NCBI RefSeq assembly: GCF_046630445.1
Contig: NC_092338.1
Span: forward strand, 15,786,001-15,850,000
Direction: 5' to 3'
Length of the DNA stretch: 64,000 nucleotides
Source of the DNA: Rutidosis leptorrhynchoides
Taxonomy: Eukaryota > Streptophyta > Magnoliopsida > Asterales > Asteraceae
The notes under the pieces were generated by a model, which was given only the letters and a program-made list of their open reading frames with translations, ran no database searches and was not told the DNA's origin. Made by a program: the position numbers and the translations under genes. Shown here one piece after another: positions 37,751-49,886 of this stretch (the first letter of the stretch is position 1; each line of letters begins with the position of its first letter).

Positions 37751-39729
37751 TATGGCTGGCAAACTAAACCCAAAACATAAAAACCGGGTCTGTTGGGTTT
37801 AAAAATTCGGGTCCATTGGGCCTTAAAATATCAGAGAATATAAATATAGGGGGTCCAAAAGAGATTATAAAATATGGCAAAAAATTTACAGGGGTCCAAT
37901 AGGTATTAAAAATGGGTCCAACCCGGGTCTATACAATTACAAATTCAAATCTTCACAAATCCAGATCAAACACAGTCAGTTCGTCAATTTCTAAGTCGTG
38001 ATTTCAGAAAACTCGTCATGAACCCTAAATAGCGTAAATCCCCAAATCGCCAATATATTCTCTCGTCATAAACCCTAAATCGCGTAATAAGATGTTTAAT
38101 TTCATCCCCAAATTGTCAAATTGAAAGTCGTTATTCCAGATCTGTATCTATCGCAACTCGTCATAAACCCTAAATCAACTCATGGTTTGTATTTAAAGGA
38201 AAAAGGTGAAGTTTTTGTGATTACAGGTTTTTCTATTTTACATTCAGATGTGTAGCTTTAGTTAATTACTTAATTTATTAGAATTATCCATTTTAAATCA
38301 ATTCTTGATGACTTAATTTTAAATCATTAGCTTCACGCTTCTATTTTACATTCAAATGGGTTGAATTGGTTTGAAAAACATGGACGCCATTGTTGATAGT
38401 TTGTGTTTATTGTTTAATTTGTTTCCCAAAAAGAAATTAATTTGCTTTATGCTTAATTTGGACAGTCTGTTTAATTTGGATTACATGTTATGATTTTATT
38501 TTTGTGCTAATAACTTCTTCTTCTTGAATAATAGTTGATTATCTGAAAAAGTGAATTTAATTGAGCCATCACAATCTATTCAACGTGCAGGTCAGAGCCT
38601 TATAAAAGGTATGCATTTTGTCCCAACTGCAATCTCTTTCATACAGTAATTAAATTAATAATTATAGTTAAAATATATTTAAATTGCATCTTCTTGTGTG
38701 ATTTAGATCTTAAGAATTTTCCACATATTCAGAGCTACAGTAGCATTCAGTCACTAACTTTTAGTTCACCATATATAATTTTTGTGTTTATAAATAGTAT
38801 GATTTGAGCTATGTTCGATCCTCTATTCCTCTTAACCCCTAATCCATTGTGGTTGTGCGCTATCATTTGACATTGGCATCCCATATGTTAATATGACCCA
38901 TATCATCTTCTTAAGAACTAGTTGGGTTAAAATAACCACATATCATATTCTTAGAACTAGCAGTTGCAATATTTTGGGTCATAGTAGACTAACTGGCTGT
39001 TATCTTAGCCTCTTTTAGCTATAACTGATAGTCAACCCGTCTTTCAAGAGATGAAACGTTCCTTGATTTAAGTAGAAACGTATTGCTCTGTCAAAAGTTT
39101 GTCTCTTTAAAACGTGGAGTAAAATTTAAGACCAATAAAAATGCACATGGTTTGTAACATTTCTAAGTAGTTTGACTACAACGTATATTTAGTTCTTGCA
39201 TTGCAAAGTTCAGGCAGAAGTTGCATCTAAAATTCATCAGGTTGCAGAAAGAGCAACATTTTACAGTATTTCAAAACCAGACTTCTAAATTACATAATGA
39301 AAGTTGGGATTTTCTCTAATGCCCAAAAGGTGGATGATAAATCTTATAAGCATTGATAACTGATAACGATAATATCAACGAATGAAAAGGAAATAAAATG
39401 AAACCATGAGATAGATACATCATCTACGGAATACACTAAATTTTCTTTCAAGTATTTTTAGCATCCAATACAACTTGTTCGAACAGTGAATCCTTGTAGT
39501 CAACCAATTTAAACAAATATTATATTAAAGAATCCGCAAAAAAAAAAAAAAAAAAGTCTCGACCCGACCCGACCCAAACAAAAGGGTCTTGACCCGACCC
39601 GACCCACTTTTGACCCGACCCGTTCGACCCGTTCAAAATTTCAGACCCGTTTCGACCCAGACTTATTTAAACCCAAACCCGTTTCGACCCGACCCAAACC
39701 CGACCCAACCCGACCCAATTGCCAGGCAT
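37751..39729. mobile_element. Non-autonomous hAT-like element (1979 bp)
   Basis: The ends TATGGCTGGCAA and TTGCCAGGCAT form imperfect inverted repeats. The sequence is flanked by TAGTAAT on both sides (37744-37750 and 39730-39736), with the eighth base differing. Plant hAT elements often begin (T/C)AGGGCTGGCAA and have 8-bp TSDs. Subterminal GACCCG or CGGGTC repeats are dense near both ends (37785-37930 and 39555-39715). No transposase frame is present. Confidence 0.65.
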
Positions 39730-39793
39730 TAGTAATACAGACTAGTAAATAGTACTAACAGTAAATACTTACTATTGGTAGGGCGGGAGTAGT

Positions 39794-40020
39794 ACAATAT
39801 TGAAGTTTGAACGGAGTAACATTTTTTTAGTTTTATTTTACTTTTGTTAAAACAAAAGCAGGAAGTTTTATTATTTCTTACGTATTAAACAATCCATACT
39901 TGATCTAACAATATTGAAGTTTGAACGGAGTAACATTTTTTTAGTTTTATTTTACTTTTGTTAAAACAAAAGCAGGAAGTTTTATTATTTCTTACGTATT
40001 AAACAATCCATACTTGATCT
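39794..40020. repeat. 114-bp tandem duplication upstream of the receptor kinase
   Basis: 39794-39907 and 39908-40020 are nearly exact tandem copies (AATATTGAAGTTTGAACGG ... CCATACTTGATCT). They lie 160-390 bp before the gene. Each contains a short inverted repeat, CTTTTGTTAAAACAAAAG. Confidence 0.85.
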
Positions 40021-40177
40021 ATCATTGTGATTACCATATCAAATTATCCACCAATTAATTAATGTGAAGGAACACGCGATTAGACCTGGTCAACCTCAAT
40101 TAATTACTTTCATGAATTTTGAATGATCAATAAAGATTAAAAAATTACCTCAAAGTCAGACACATCATCATCCCAAT

Positions 40178-40184
40178 TATATAA
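40178..40184 (+). promoter_or_regulatory. TATATAA, possible TATA box of the receptor kinase
   Basis: The motif overlaps the first in-frame ATG (40184). If it works as a TATA box, transcription would start some 25-35 bp downstream, which favours the second ATG at 40220 as the true start. This rests on spacing alone. Confidence 0.3.
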
Positions 40185-43100
40185 TGAATCGTCATTCCAC
40201 TTATAGCGAGTACCAAAAAATGGGAAAACTAATTACTGTAATCTACTTATGCTTCCATGCATTATCTACATGCATCATGGCAGTAGACACCTTAACCATA
40301 AACCGGACACTTAAAGATGGCGAAACCATTGTTTCAGCAAACGATTTCTTCGAACTCGGGTTCTTTAGCCCTGGCAACATCACCCAAAACCGATACTTAG
40401 GCATATGGTACAAACGGCCAGCAACAGAACCCGTTATTTGGGTTGCCAATAGAGAAACTCCCATTAGTAACAGATCGGGTGAGTTGACTCTAAACCTCGT
40501 GGGTTTATTGGAGCTCCATGACTCGACCACCAACCGAACTATCTGGTCATCTGATTTAACAAGGAACACTAGAAACGCGGTTGCTCAGTTATTGGATAAT
40601 TCAAATTTTGTGATTTTTGATAGTCAACATGGGCCTGGAAATTACATTTGGCAGAGTTTTGATTATCCAACAGATACCATCATGCCGGATATGTTATTCG
40701 GATGGAATATTGAAAGAGGTGTAGTCACAAATTATACCTCTTGGAAAAGTGATGAAGACCCTTCTCAAGGCCAGTATACGGTTTACATGGATTTTAATGG
40801 GCTCCCACAAATATTTCAAAACATTGGAGACGATATTCAATATAGAGCAGGATCTTGGAATGGACTTCAATATAGTGGCAGCACGAATAACCAGCCAAAT
40901 CTGATATACAGAAACTGGTTTACGTATGATGAAAATGAAATTTCGGCTGTGTTCGTATTGCAAAACAAGTCGGTTCTTACTAGGGTAACTCTTAGTCCAC
41001 AGGGACACATGGAACAATGGTATTGGGTCAACCGAAGCCAAGGATGGTTTGTGTATGCACCACTGATAAAGGATAGTTGTGATCGATACGCGTTGTGTGG
41101 AGTTTATGGGAGTTGTGACATCGAACAGTCGCCGAATTGTGGGTGTCTAAGTGGGTTTACACCTAAAAGGCCCGATCAATGGGACATAGCGGATTGGTCA
41201 AGCGGTTGTGAGAGGAAAATAGCTTTAGATTGTGGTGTTGGGGAAGGGTTTCGGAGGTATTCGTTTATGAAAATACCGGACACCCGAAGAGCGTGGTTCG
41301 ATAGAAATATGACACTGCAGAATTGCAAAGTGAAATGCACAAATGAATGTAATTGTACGGCTTATGCAACTTTGGACATCAAACTAGGTAGCGGTTGTGT
41401 GTTATGGTACGGTGAGTTGATCGATATGAGAATACTTCCTAATAACGGACAGGACATTTTCATAAGGATTTCCGCTAAAGAATTAGGTAAACACGCGTTT
41501 CTTCTTATTATTTCACTAGCTAGAGAAAAACATAAAAATGCAAGTTTGATTTATGTGACTCGAAATTCATTTAGATCAAACTATTTTTATATTGTTCACA
41601 GAGCAAGATAAGATTGGTTCACAAAGCAAGAAGAAAGTTCGGGCCATTGCCATCCCTGTTGCTTTAGGATTAATCACTGCAGTAGGAATATGTATTTTGA
41701 TCATTATCAAAAAGAAGACTGCAAGAGGTAAGGTTTTATTCAAAATTCATCATTCCATTTGCAGATTCACGAGTTAAGTTGTAATCATACGTTCTTGTTT
41801 TTCTTGGGACACATGGTACAGATGTGGTAACAAATGTTTTCGACCTACCATTGTTCAGTTTCTCCCTATTGCTTACAGCAACCAACAACTTCTCAGAAGA
41901 AAATAAGCTTGGTGAGGGTGGTTTTGGACCGGTGTATAAGGTACTACTAGTCTTCAAACACTGAATTTGAATTGTAATTATCGTTTTTGATAAGCTTTTA
42001 ATGGATATAAAATACTGAAACACAAAGCTCCTATCAGAGAGTTACAAACAGCTGTAATCCTATCTTAGTAGACTAGAGAAGCCTATTTCTAACTACAAAA
42101 ACACTTTGAATTTCGTTGATAGTTATATGTATTTGAAACAGGTTAATATCTTGTATCTTTTCTTTCTAACAACTAGTACATCTAAAAAGCTTATTGAAAT
42201 GAGGTTATATACCTGATCTATTGCTTAAAATAATATAAACCTGATCGAAGGGATTTTTGGAAGACGGGCAAGAGGTTGCGGTGAAGAGGCTCTCTAGATG
42301 TTCAAATCAGGGAGTTGAAGAGTTCAAGAACGAAATTTTATTCATTTCCAAACTTCAACATCGGAATCTTGTCAAGATACTAGGATATTGCATCGAAGGG
42401 GAAGAAAGGATATTGGTTTATGAGTACATGCCCAACAAAGGCCTCGACTTGTATATATACAGTAAGTCTTATAAGATGACATATCATATGTTTTCAGGTT
42501 TAGAACAGGGCCTTATGATCGATCTATCCATATATGTTGCAGAAGACAGAAGTAAAAAACTGGATTGGCCCCAACTATTCCATATTATCAATGGTATCGC
42601 ACGAGGTTTACTTTATCTTCATCAAGATTCTCAACTACGTATCATACACAGAGACCTCAAAGCTGCCAACATATTGCTTGATCATGAGATGAACCCCAAG
42701 ATATCAGATTTTGGTACTGCAAGAACCTTCATTGAAGATAATGCCAAAACAAAAACGAAACATTTGGTTGGAACATAGTAAGCTCTTTTATAAGGGATTT
42801 TAAGTATAATATATTTTTATGAAAATGTTTATATTTTTACATAACTCATACTTTGATACAGTGGATACATGTCCCCAGAATACGCAGGGAATGGGATTAT
42901 CTCCATAAAGTCAGATATTTTTAGCTTTGGTGTTATATTGTTAGAGGCTGTGAGTGGGATGAAAAATAGAGGATTCTGTCATGAAGCACACAGCCAAAAC
43001 CTTCTTGGACATGTAATATTAAAGAAGTCCTTGTTTGAATTGTGATAATCCGATTATATATGTTGCTTTTTCGGTTGCCTAAATTTATAACAAATACTAT

Positions 43101-43408
43101 CAAATTTGTAGGCTTGGAAGCTCTATAAAGAAGGGAAGGTGTTGGAACTGTTTAATGTATCTACGCTCCAGTCAAATCAGATATCAGAAGTATTACGGTC
43201 GATCCAAGTTGGTTTACTATGTGTTCAGCACAACCCAGATGATCGACCCAACATGTCCGAGGTGATTGCAATGTTGAGTGGCAAAAGCCGACTGGCAGAA
43301 CCAAAACAGCCTGGTTTCTTTATAGAACAGAGTTGTGAGAGTTCAACTGCAGTAGTAACACCAAGCACGAACAATGATGTCACATTCACAATTTTAGAGG
43401 CTAGATAA
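40184..43408 (+). CDS. G-type lectin S-receptor-like serine/threonine-protein kinase, seven exons
   Basis: A plasma-membrane receptor kinase of the S-domain class (SD1, At4g27290-like in style). By my splice reading the exons are 40184-41486, 41602-41727, 41822-41940, 42251-42461, 42543-42777, 42862-43012 and 43112-43408. All introns are GT-AG and the total is 2442 nt, giving 813 codons without a stop. The better start is the second Met (40220): [20 protein letters not shown] is a clean signal peptide. Then come the B-lectin domain ([15 protein letters not shown]), the S-locus glycoprotein domain ([11 protein letters not shown]), an EGF-like Cys cluster ([14 protein letters not shown]), a PAN domain ([15 protein letters not shown]), and a membrane span in exon 2 ([20 protein letters not shown]). 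The kinase has [16 protein letters not shown] (Lys), [16 protein letters not shown] and GYMSPEY. All catalytic residues are present, so the gene appears functional. The ligand is unknown. Confidence 0.93.
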
Positions 43409-44077
43409 ATACGGAGTATATCAATACACAATCTAGGATTCATAATTCATTCAATTGTAGCATATATGCATAAATACTGGGTAATTAATGTATATACTAG
43501 CGAATTTAAGATTGAGAAATGAAATCAATTTGTTTAAATCGAATGTACCTCTATATTCAGTCGCATGATGCTACGGTGTTATTCTTGAATAGAATTTGGA
43601 TGCAGAGTGGGGCTTCAACCGCACCCCCATTTCACCCCTAGACGCCGTCGCGGCCACTGATGGTCCGCAACTTGCTTTCACCCCCAGCCCCCTATGCTAT
43701 TTCCTTTTCGTTTTTCCTTTGCATTTTATTGTAGGTCGTTTTGATCCATAGCTCCGAATTTCGAGGCCCAATTGAAGGTCATATTTAGTTTAAAAGTCAA
43801 AGTCAAAGTTGAAGGTCTTCGAGTTGAGACAGCAATTCGAAAAAAGAAAAAAAATAGGACAAACCGCTTTTGATTGATTGTTTGTTAACGGATAGACTTC
43901 GAAAAAATACATGATTTTAAAAAAAAAAACGGTGACTAAATCGGAACTACGAGTCCAAAGGTACGACCATTCAAAATTCAGTTCTAGTGCATCAAGCACA
44001 TGCCATCACGCATCATGCGTATTGCGTTATGCGTGAAAAGAGGTTATTTTTGGAATTACAATTTGTAATAGCACACA
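43409..44077. other. 3' flank of the receptor kinase, no gene seen
   Basis: Probable 3' UTR (43409 to about 43560) followed by low-complexity intergenic sequence. It includes a C-rich patch at 43600-43690 and a purine run near 43840-43930. No frame is supported. Confidence 0.5.
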
Positions 44078-44240
44078 ACAACAACAACAACAACAACAAC
44101 AAAACTCAATCCCGCACCTGCGAGGTATGGGGAAGGTGAGATGTAGCGTAGAAAAGAAGTCATTTCTCTAACCACGAGTCGACAAAAATTTTCCAACCAC
44201 ATGAAGGGAAAATCATTCCTCTCTCTCTACCCCAGGGTTA
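44078..44240 (-). mobile_element. SINE-like fragment (Au type), minus strand
   Basis: An (AAC)n run (TTG-repeat tail on the minus strand) is followed by ACTCAATCCCGC, GGTATGGGGAAGGTGAGATG, and then TCTACCCCAGGG. This order resembles the 3' body of plant Au SINEs read backwards. The tRNA-like head is not recognisable, so the copy is truncated or diverged. Confidence 0.5.
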
Positions 44241-45037
44241 AACATTTTTTGGAATTACGGCCTTTTGACCAATTTTCCTTGATTTAACATAGGTTATAAA
44301 GTGACATTGGGCTTTTAGAAAAATAATGGACTAAAAATGAGTTTACAAGACATTTAAATCAGTTCTTTTTATTTAAGAACTATGTTGGATGGCAATAATA
44401 CAATTTTTTTTTAATATTGTTTTTTATTTAAGTTCGATTATTAATATATTTTTTAATGATAATTTTGAGTTATAAATAAGGAACTTAATTATATGTGAAA
44501 TGATCAAACACATCTATGAGCTACGTTTAACATTATTCTTTATTTAAATATTATTGCTTTTATTGTATACATATTTATGTAAATTGAAATTTTCCAATGA
44601 CAGTCGGCTATTTTACTTCAATCACATTAATGTATTACTAATTTTTGCATATTTTTTTTTTTAATTATAATCATAAAAGATGTCATTCGAAAACTTCTCA
44701 TCCATTTACCATATGGTGTTTTAGCAAAATATGGTACGGGCACTGGAGAAGGAGACACCGAGCATAGGGAGAATCAGAATGGGAAGATCGAACCGAACAT
44801 ACGCGCAAAGAAGTCATGAAAACACCATTTACCATAGGAAAACCATTTGAAATCCAACCTTACCACAAAACTTAAAACCAACAGTTGAGTATTGTTTGAG
44901 GTTCTAACCACTAATAACCAACCGGCAACGTCGACAAAACACGCAAAACTGTTAAAACTAACATTAGGAAGAACCCAAATTTTCGGAACACGTAAAAGAA
45001 ATCGTGAAATAATATACTTGAATGTAATTCAACCCCA
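44241..45037. other. AT-rich intergenic sequence, no gene seen
   Basis: No coding frame, tRNA or element end that I can support. Confidence 0.5.
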
Positions 45038-45329
45038 AAAAGTTAACTCAAGTGGTTGAGGAACCCAAGCTATTCTAAGCAGCATAATATTTAGCTGCAT
45101 TGTCGATGTGGGATGAGACAATGCCCCCTGATAATACACCCGATCCGTATCAAATACCTCTTTTATTCAGATAAAAGACATATTTTGTGCAAATATTGAT
45201 AAGAATCGACACCGTCTAGAAGCATGATCCGGGAAGGATGCAAGAACACAGACAACTGGCACTACAATCCGTGAATGAAGGGTGTCTGGAAGATATCCAG
45301 ATAGAGAACACCTTGAAGGAACACTTGAA

Positions 45330-45510
45330 AGTCTAGGCAATGTTTACATATAAGCCCTTCAACTTGCTCTAAGGGTCTAGGCTATCCGATAGCCTACATA
45401 CGGATGCCAACATATCTAAAGCTATGTCTACACATAAGCCCTTCAACTTGGTCAAGTGTGTAGGCTATCTGGTGGCCTGCACACGGACACCAAAATATCA
45501 AGGCAATGGC
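45330..45510. repeat. Degenerate two-copy repeat of about 90 bp with palindromes
   Basis: Two copies share ACATAAGCCCTTCAACTTG, then TAGGCTATC and ACGGA(T/C)(G/A)CCAA-type ends. The first contains a near-perfect palindrome at 45378-45396 (TAGGCTATC, one base, GATAGCCTA); the second has a weaker version. It lies about 140 bp before the TCTTA insertion site, in what may be a solo LTR. Confidence 0.6.
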
Positions 45511-45651
45511 ACACAAGTGGAGTGTCAGTGCCACGTCAATCTATAAAATTAAGAAAGTTTGTTACGCCAGTTTGTTACAACCATGAAAGGAACATGTGTC
45601 ACGTCATCAATTCCTCTCACAAACTTTTTCGTCTATAAATAAGACATCTTA

Positions 45652-45919
45652 TATGACAACCCGGAAATTTCCGACTAAATTTAAACCTAACTTCGACTAG
45701 TTCCGCCGACTAACGAACAATTATTTGTAAATAATTACGCATTAATTTGATATATTATTATTATTATAATTAATATCCTTTTTTAAACAATATTATTATT
45801 AATATTATTATTATTATCAAAATTATTATTATTATTTATCATTTATTATGATTAATATGATTAGTAATATCATTAACATAATATATATCATTAACATTAT
45901 TATTATTAGTATTATCATT

Positions 45920-45969
<50 letters not shown>

Positions 45970-46461
45970 GTTACTAATATTATTATTATTAACATTATAT
46001 AGTTATCATTATTAATAATGATAATTTAACATTCTTATTAAAATTATTATTGTTATTGATATTAACATATTATTATTAATATCATTATTAAACTTGATTA
46101 TCATTAAAATTATTATGATTAATATTTATTATTAATTCTATTATTATTATTATTATTAGTATTTTTATTATTAATAGTATTATTATTATTAATTAAAAAA
46201 TAAATTAAGAAGTAAAAAAAAATGTACTAATCATATATTTTTTCAATCTGCTTTTAAATTTTTTTCTTTCTTTTAATCCAACGTGATCATCCAGCTTTTT
46301 ATTATTATTATTTTTTTATTATTTTTTCTCCTGATTAAATAAACCTGTCGCCATTTTTTTTTTATTTTTTTTTCAAATCATTGACTGCCTTTATTTATTT
46401 ATTTGATCGTGATTCATTGTTGACAATGAGTATAACACAAACAAAATATTGTTAGTTGATC

Positions 46462-46534
<73 letters not shown>

Positions 46535-47304
46535 TACTGCAATTGTTGAATCAAAAACAAAAATATATATTTTTTATCCATCGTTACCTATGTTCTATAA
46601 CTTTTCAGTCAAAAATCGAATTCGAATCTGAAAAACAAAAATTAATTAATAAAAGAAAAAATTTGGGCTCGATTTGAAGTGATGTAGTTTTGTTAGGAAT
46701 ATTGTAATCAAACTTTCTCCAAAATTTCAGCATTCAATTCCTAAAAACGATTACGAATTTCTGAGTCAAAGGTTCTAATTTCAAAATTCAAACATTTTGT
46801 TCTTCGAAAAATTTGAATTCATTTTGATGTTTTATGTTAAATTAATGATTCAGATAGTTTCTAATAATCATTTGCAACTTAATTCATGTTTTAATCGTAA
46901 TCCAAAACGGTCTAGATTTTAAAATTCAAGTTTTAAGTTCATTCTTTTTTTTTTCAGCGACTGCTGCTCCTTATTTTTTTTCGATTCTGTTATTTAATAA
47001 CAATCACAGTTGATTGTTTCAAATTCTATATCACATCTTAATTAAATTCTAAAACTTGGTTTTGAACTCCCCTGGTCGAAGTAATCTTGTGAAGAAGAAG
47101 AATAAATAGAAACAGATTAATTACTGGTTATAAATAATAAAAGGGAGGTATAAATCAGAAAAACTAAACTGGCGGAGTGGTAAGGGGTGTTAGCGGGTGA
47201 GCGAGAGGCACGGGTTCGAGCCCGGCTTGGGGCATTTTTTTAAAAGGATTATTTGAAGGTAGTTTTCTTATTATTATTATTTATTATGATTTTAATTATT
47301 ATTA

Positions 47305-47356
<52 letters not shown>

Positions 47357-47752
47357 ACTATTATAATTATTATTATTACTAATAAAAGTTACCATGTATT
47401 ATTAACATAATTTAAATTAATATTATAATTACTATTATTATTGTTACTACTAAAATTATTATTACTAGTATTATTAGTAGTATTATTATTGTATTATTAT
47501 TATCATTTTAAAATATTATTATCATTATTATGATTAGAATTATTATTATTATTATTATTTTGAAAACAATACAAATTATTATTATTATCATTGTTATTAG
47601 TATTAGTATCATTTTATATTTATAAGTATTATTATTAATATTATCATTATTATTACTAATATGACTATCCTTATTAGTATTATTATTATTAAAAGGTATT
47701 ATCATTATTATTATTATTACAAAAATTAACATTTTTGCTATCATCAAAACTA

Positions 47753-47836
<84 letters not shown>

Positions 47837-48844
47837 AACCTTATTATGATTATTATCATTTTTACTACTATTGTTATTACAAAATAATACAACTCTTTAT
47901 TCATTATCAGTATTAAAATTATTTTATCAAACAAATACTTATACATAGAATATATATATATAAGTATATATATATATATAAGTATATAACAAGTGAAATA
48001 ATATATATAAACTTATTCGATTACAAGTATATGTGTTAATATATATACTTGATATAGGTTCGTGAATCCGAGGTCAACTCTGTACTTGTTCAGTGCCATC
48101 CTATGCATATTTACTACAAACTATCATATCGTATCGTGAGTTTTCATAGCTCCCTTTTTATATATATTTTTGGGCTGAGAATACATGCGCAACTTTTATA
48201 ACTGTTTTTACACGTTAGACACAAGTACCAACTATTAAACTGTGCTATATCTGGCTATGTCCTGCAAGTCCCCACTGTGATATTTTTAATTGCTTTTACA
48301 TAACGCATTCTTAATTATTGGGGGTAGGCCTATCGGGAGTAACGTCCCCGATACATTTGACCAAGTCATCGTATTACTTAATAATGATTCAAACCGACAA
48401 GGACGGTACAATTTGTCACGGGGCAAACTTTGAAACTGTTTAGTCTAAATATCACAAACTTGGCACTACTTTTAGATCCCTGCGAGATCTACTTTTTAAA
48501 AATCTTGTGGTCTATATCTATTACTGAAATCATTATTTATGACAAACCTATGAACTCACTCAACATCGTGTTGACTTTTTAAGCATGTTTATTCTCAGGT
48601 ACTTAAATATTGCTTCCGTTGTATATCTGCTGCTTTGATGATGATTTCTTGCCATGCTTGGAGTCTTCATGCATTACTTACCAATTCATTTAAAAACATT
48701 TAATGTTCTAAATACAATGTAATCTATTTATCTTCCATTGCAAAACTCAATAAAACGTCTCATACAGAGTCGTTCTCGTTTTTACAACTGTGATTTGATA
48801 TAATTAGTCACAAATACCCCATGCCCTATTTGGGGGTGTTAACA
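45652..48844 (+). repeat. 5' LTR of the chromovirus-like element
   Basis: Rich in (TTA)n/(ATT)n runs (about 45924-45969, 47295-47355, 47754-47836) and one (AT)n run (46465-46533). It ends GGGGGTGTTAACA. It holds a tRNA-like box A/box B segment at 47170-47222. It matches the 3' LTR apart from microsatellite lengths and scattered bases. Confidence 0.88.
47170..47240 (+). ncRNA. tRNA-like box A/box B segment in the LTR (also 54535-54607)
   Basis: TGGCGGAGTGG fits a tRNA/Pol III box A, GGTTCGAGCC (47213-47222) fits box B, and a T-run follows at 47235-47240. The other LTR keeps both boxes at 54535-54545 and 54579-54588 with its own T-run. The flanks do not form an acceptor stem and the T stem has mismatches, so this is not a working tRNA gene. 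It may be a tRNA-derived (SINE head) insertion or an internal Pol III promoter relic. Confidence 0.45.
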
Positions 48845-48847
48845 GAT

Positions 48848-48859
48848 TGGTATCAGAGC
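48848..48859 (+). promoter_or_regulatory. Primer-binding site (tRNA-iMet) of the chromovirus-like element
   Basis: TGGTATCAGAGC starts four bases after the 5' LTR. The 22 bp at 48838-48859, spanning the LTR end and this site, recur exactly at 49071-49092. Confidence 0.88.
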
Positions 48860-49886
48860 TGGTTTAATGCCGTTTTTGCGGGTTAATCGTAGAGGGGGTT
48901 TTCACAGTGTTACCTGTGACGAAGCATTGGCTCTTACTCCTTGCGATCCTTTTATGGTTGGCCAAATAACAGCAGTGACGCGGGCTGTAAAATCAGAGTC
49001 TGAGGTACGCTCAGTGGTCACCAAGGTGGTTAGCCGACACGGCACTTTGGGAATAAATCCCCAATCTGTTGTTAACAGATTGGTATCAGAGCAGTATTGT
49101 TGTAGAGAACCAGGATTGCATTTTATGTGTGACTTATACAACTAGGTACCTTAGCAATGTAGGACTACAACTTTCCTTAACCATAGTGCCTTTAATTGTT
49201 GCCTTTAATTGTTAAATGCTACACTATACCTTAGAAACTTTACTTATTAAATTCTTTAATCTTCCTTAGAATGCCAAGCCAATCTAAGAACTCTGCTCAC
49301 TTTCCTAAGTACTATCCAATTCCGCCACCACATTTAAATGGGACACCATGATTTCTGAAATTCTCGACATTCCTTTGTCATCTATCATGGTTTTGTGTAT
49401 CACATACGTATTACATGAAATGCTAACCATGATTCTTGAAATCTCTACTATTCATATTCATTACTTTCAAAATCTTTGCTTTCTCGTTATTTTTGATCAT
49501 TGAATTTTCTTGACGAGCGGCGTCTACGAAACTCTAGAATGGAAGAGTTTGGATTACCGATTTAAAGGATCCTATAGCTCAAGCCCCTAGACCTGAATAG
49601 GCCATTACGAATTGAAAGTCTTTAATCGAATGATTATCTGATTACATACTTATCATTTTTATCTCGACACGTCATACTGCAATTATTGCATAAATGGAGT
49701 ATAGACACATCATATCTTATCACATTTTATCATATCTATCCCAATAAACTTTGTCTAACACTTTTTCTAAATTTCCTCCGTAAATTACGGAAATATTTTT
49801 GCTATATATACGTATTCAAGGAAACGAATATATCATTCAATATTCAACACCCATTTCATATCAAACCGTAATTCCAATAACATAAT
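48860..49886 (+). other. Leader with a duplicated LTR-end/primer-site segment
   Basis: A 233-bp segment lies between two copies of the 22-bp LTR-end/primer-site sequence (48838 and 49071). It contains a frame of 92 codons (48867-49145) that I do not recognise and do not call. After the second copy an AT-rich leader runs to the gag remnant. Confidence 0.6.

Noticed and set aside
40243-41041. Antisense frames over kinase exon 1 (40243-40569, 40694-41041)
   Set aside because: Shadows of the strongly supported plus-strand exon.
46449-46677. Frames made of repeated Tyr-Ile (also 53803-54015 and others)
   Set aside because: They are translations of (AT)n microsatellites inside LTRs and carry no protein signal.
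47165-47240. A functional tRNA gene
   Set aside because: Box A and B are present, but no acceptor stem forms and the T stem is mismatched in both copies.
47508-47747. Ile/Asn-rich minus-strand frames (also 54908-55156)
   Set aside because: Products of (TTA)n/(ATT)n simple repeats, at equal positions in both LTRs.
48867-49145. 92-codon frame after the primer site
   Set aside because: It spans the duplicated primer-site segment and has no recognisable family; the opposite strand is also open, so it looks like chance.
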